Source: Letharia columbiana (lineage: Eukaryota; Ascomycota; Lecanoromycetes; Lecanorales; Parmeliaceae). Taken from it: a stretch of DNA of 64,000 bases. Shown one piece after another: positions 61,501 through 64,000 of this stretch (the first letter of the stretch is position 1; the number at the start of each line of letters is the position of its first letter). The stretch lies in NCBI RefSeq assembly GCF_014066305.1, contig NW_023501038.1, positions 1,026,001 through 1,090,000 of the forward strand, in the 5' to 3' direction. The notes under the pieces are model-generated. The model ran no database searches and was not told where the DNA came from. It saw only the letters and a program-made list of their open reading frames with translations. The translations under genes were made by a program, and so were the position numbers.

Positions 61501-64000
61501 TTAATTTATATCTTTTATTAGATTAATATCTTAATAGAAAGCGATAGAAAAACTCTTATTTAAATCTCGATTAAATATTAAGATTATTAAATCTAAAATA
61601 AAGAGTAGTAATATTAATTATTAATTAATTAGTTTTAAAATTAAGTAATATTAATATAAACTAGCTAATATAAATTATAGAATTTAAAATAATTCTTATT
61701 AGCGATAAAGAATTAGAATTAATAAAGCGAAGTAAGAATATACTATATAATTAAATATCTAGATTAATAAATATATACTAAGTTAAAATAGAAAATAACT
61801 TATTAAGAGAAGTTATCTTTATAATAACGAAGTTAGAATACTTTATATAAAACTTTAATATAAGAATAAGTATATATTCTAAATATAGTAGAATAATAAT
61901 TAAATCGCTATAAATAATTTAATATTAAAAAGTATTACATTAAATAAAGTCGTTAAACGCTATTATATTAAAGTCGCATTATTAATATATAGCTCGTTTA
62001 AGTCTTTTATTAATATATCTATTAAATAAAATAAAAAAATTTAGAGCTTTATTAACGTTTCTAATAATATTAAATTATATATTATTAATAGATTAGAATA
62101 AAGAAAGATATATAGATTATACTTTATAAGATAACTTAAATAAAGATAATCGTTAGATCGCGCTTTAAAATAATTTAATATAACGAAAAAGAGCGCGATT
62201 ATAATATTAAGAAAGAGTATCTTAATATATTTAAGACGATAAGAGTTATCTTATTTATAATAATTATAATTAATAAAGATCTTAAATATCTAAATCTTTA
62301 AGAGCTAAGTTTCTAATTAAAGTATTATATTAACGCGCTTAATTAAGTAATAATTAAAATATAAAGAGATTAAAGATAATAATTCTATAAGAATACTCGA
62401 TTTATATAAAGTATTAATAATTAATCTATAAGTTTCGAGGCGAGAAAGATATTAATACTCTTAACTAATTATTATTATTAATACTTTAAGCTCTTTCTAA
62501 TAAGAATATAGCTTTTCGACTATATAGACGATTTTCGTTTAACTCTAATAAAGAAAATTCGAGATATTATTTAATCTTATCTTAAGGTCTATATAACGTT
62601 ATTTAAAGATTTAAAGACGATAATTAGCGACTTATTAATCGATCTTTAATTTATATATTAAGATTTATAAAATAAATAAAATATAATATATTTTATAAAA
62701 TTTAGATTAATTAACTTCTTTAATTAATAGTCTCTAGAATAAGAAATACTTCTTATTTTAATTAATAGTTATATTATTATATAAAATTTTCTTCTATAAT
62801 AAGAGAGTATTTCTTAAATTTAGATAAAGAAGTAAGTATCTTTAATTACTCTTATTTAATAATATTATAATTTTTATAATAATCGTCTTTTATTATAATC
62901 TAAAGAATTATAATTCTAAATATTTTTATATTAAAAGATAAAATAATAAGAAAGTCGAAGATAAGCTCTTTATTATTATTTTACTACTTATATAATTATA
63001 ATACTTTTTAGAAATATATAAGTATATTAAGAAATTCTAAAGAGATATAAAATAATAGAAAAGACTTATTATATATTATATATTACGATAACGTATTTTA
63101 AAGATATATTCTAAATTAATAAGAAAGATATAGAAATCTTCTAAATTAAATAACTTATATAAGAATTCGCTAAATAATATTATCGAGAAATTAAGCTTTA
63201 TAAGCGCCTTAAGAGAAGTTATATTAAGATTCGCTAATATTAAATTATTTAAGAGATTAAATTTAAATTTATTTAAAGATAATAAAAGAATCTCGTGGGT
63301 TATTAAGAAATAATTAATATATAAAATAATTAAATAAAAAGAAATCGATTTAATAAATAATAATTAGAACTTAAATCTCTCTAAGTTTAAAGTATAAATA
63401 CTTCGCGTCTTAATAAGTAGAGAGAATAAATAAAAAAGATTAAACTTTAATATATCGTCTATAGCTTTACTATAGCGAATAAAAAAAGAGATAATCTATA
63501 AAGAGAATAAGTATTTATAAATTAATAAAGTTATATTAAATAGAAAGAAAAAATATAAAGAATATATAGCGTAGTAAATAGAATAGAGAGAGTTAGTCTC
63601 TTTATCTACTAGGCGAATTAAATAAGAATTAATAAAGAATTAAATATCGCTATAGCGCTTAAAATTTTAATTATTTAAGAATCTATATCTTAGAGATTAT
63701 AAATATTATTAATATTATAATAAGATATCGCGATAAATCTTAAATCGATAACTTTTATTAGATATTTAGAGATATTAAATTTAATTTAAATTAAATACTC
63801 TAGAGACGTTATTATAATCGACGATATCGTTTAATTTAAATACGCTATAAATATTAATATTACTAGCGAGACTAGTTAATCTAGAATTTTTATAGATATT
63901 ATTATAATTAATAATACTATTTAACTTAAATAATCTCGAAAATCTTTTTAATATATATTTAATTAGTCGAATTAAACTTTTAATAGATATTATTATTATT

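Larger units (their letters stand above)
43303..64000. other. AT-rich RIP-mutated arm (right)
   Basis: The composition and stop density are the same as in the left arm, with no ORF above 60 codons. Identifiable pieces are a copia-like gag relic (43.5-44.4 kb), a transposon end with 40-bp repeats (44.4-44.7 kb), an 18-bp minisatellite (45.6 kb) and a direct duplication of a 3.9-kb sequence (50.1-58.5 kb). From 45.7 to 50.1 kb and from 58.5 to 64 kb I see mutated repeat-like sequence that I cannot assign to an element, and no gene. Confidence 0.8.

Overview
The window looks like filamentous ascomycete (Pezizomycotina) chromosomal DNA. Its genes are split by short spliceosomal introns of about 46-150 bp with GTRAGT-like donors and CTGAC/CTAAC-like branch points. 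They include typical fungal P450, MFS, GMC oxidoreductase and O-methyltransferase families. The window also has the two-part composition produced by repeat-induced point mutation (RIP). A gene-bearing island of normal composition (about 12.0-42.2 kb) sits between two very AT-rich arms in which CpA/TpG are almost absent while CpG persists. Species cannot be fixed from the sequence; Leotiomycetes or Dothideomycetes with AT-isochores are plausible.

Left arm (1-11,990): mutated transposon DNA. It holds a minus-strand Ty3/gypsy-type element (an open reverse transcriptase stretch at the window edge and a RIP-altered zinc knuckle near 1.6 kb), a minisatellite (3.77-4.1 kb) and a 640-bp element with terminal inverted repeats (7.56-8.20 kb). 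Right arm (42.2-64 kb): a homopolymer patch at the border, a tandem pair of about 0.4-kb repeats differing only by RIP-type transitions, a copia-like gag relic, transposon-end repeats, an 18-bp coding-type minisatellite and a 3.9-kb sequence repeated directly 4.48 kb apart.

Island, left to right: a repeat-rich border (12.0-13.3 kb); intact cytochrome P450 (minus, 4 exons, 505 aa); intact MFS transporter (minus, 8 exons, 550 aa); a 768-aa acidic nuclear protein with a SANT/Myb-like domain (minus); a divergent 147-aa paralogue of its N-terminus (plus); a frameshifted alkyltransferase-like gene (minus); RIB3-type DHBP synthase for riboflavin (plus); the 3' half of a GMC oxidoreductase (minus) joined head to head with the 3' half of an O-methyltransferase (plus); a secreted double-psi beta-barrel protein with a long Ser-rich tail (minus); a second P450 broken by a frameshift in its I-helix (plus); and an intact GNAT acetyltransferase (plus).

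P450, MFS, O-methyltransferase, GMC and second P450 are the usual tailoring and export set of a secondary-metabolite cluster. Three of the five are broken and no core synthase was found (only a short carrier-domain-like motif near 12.74 kb), so I read this as a decaying cluster or its remains. The non-coding parts of the island carry a dispersed family of nested inverted repeats built from the unit TTACCGAATCATACCCC. I did not recognise this family, and it is the most novel-looking element here.
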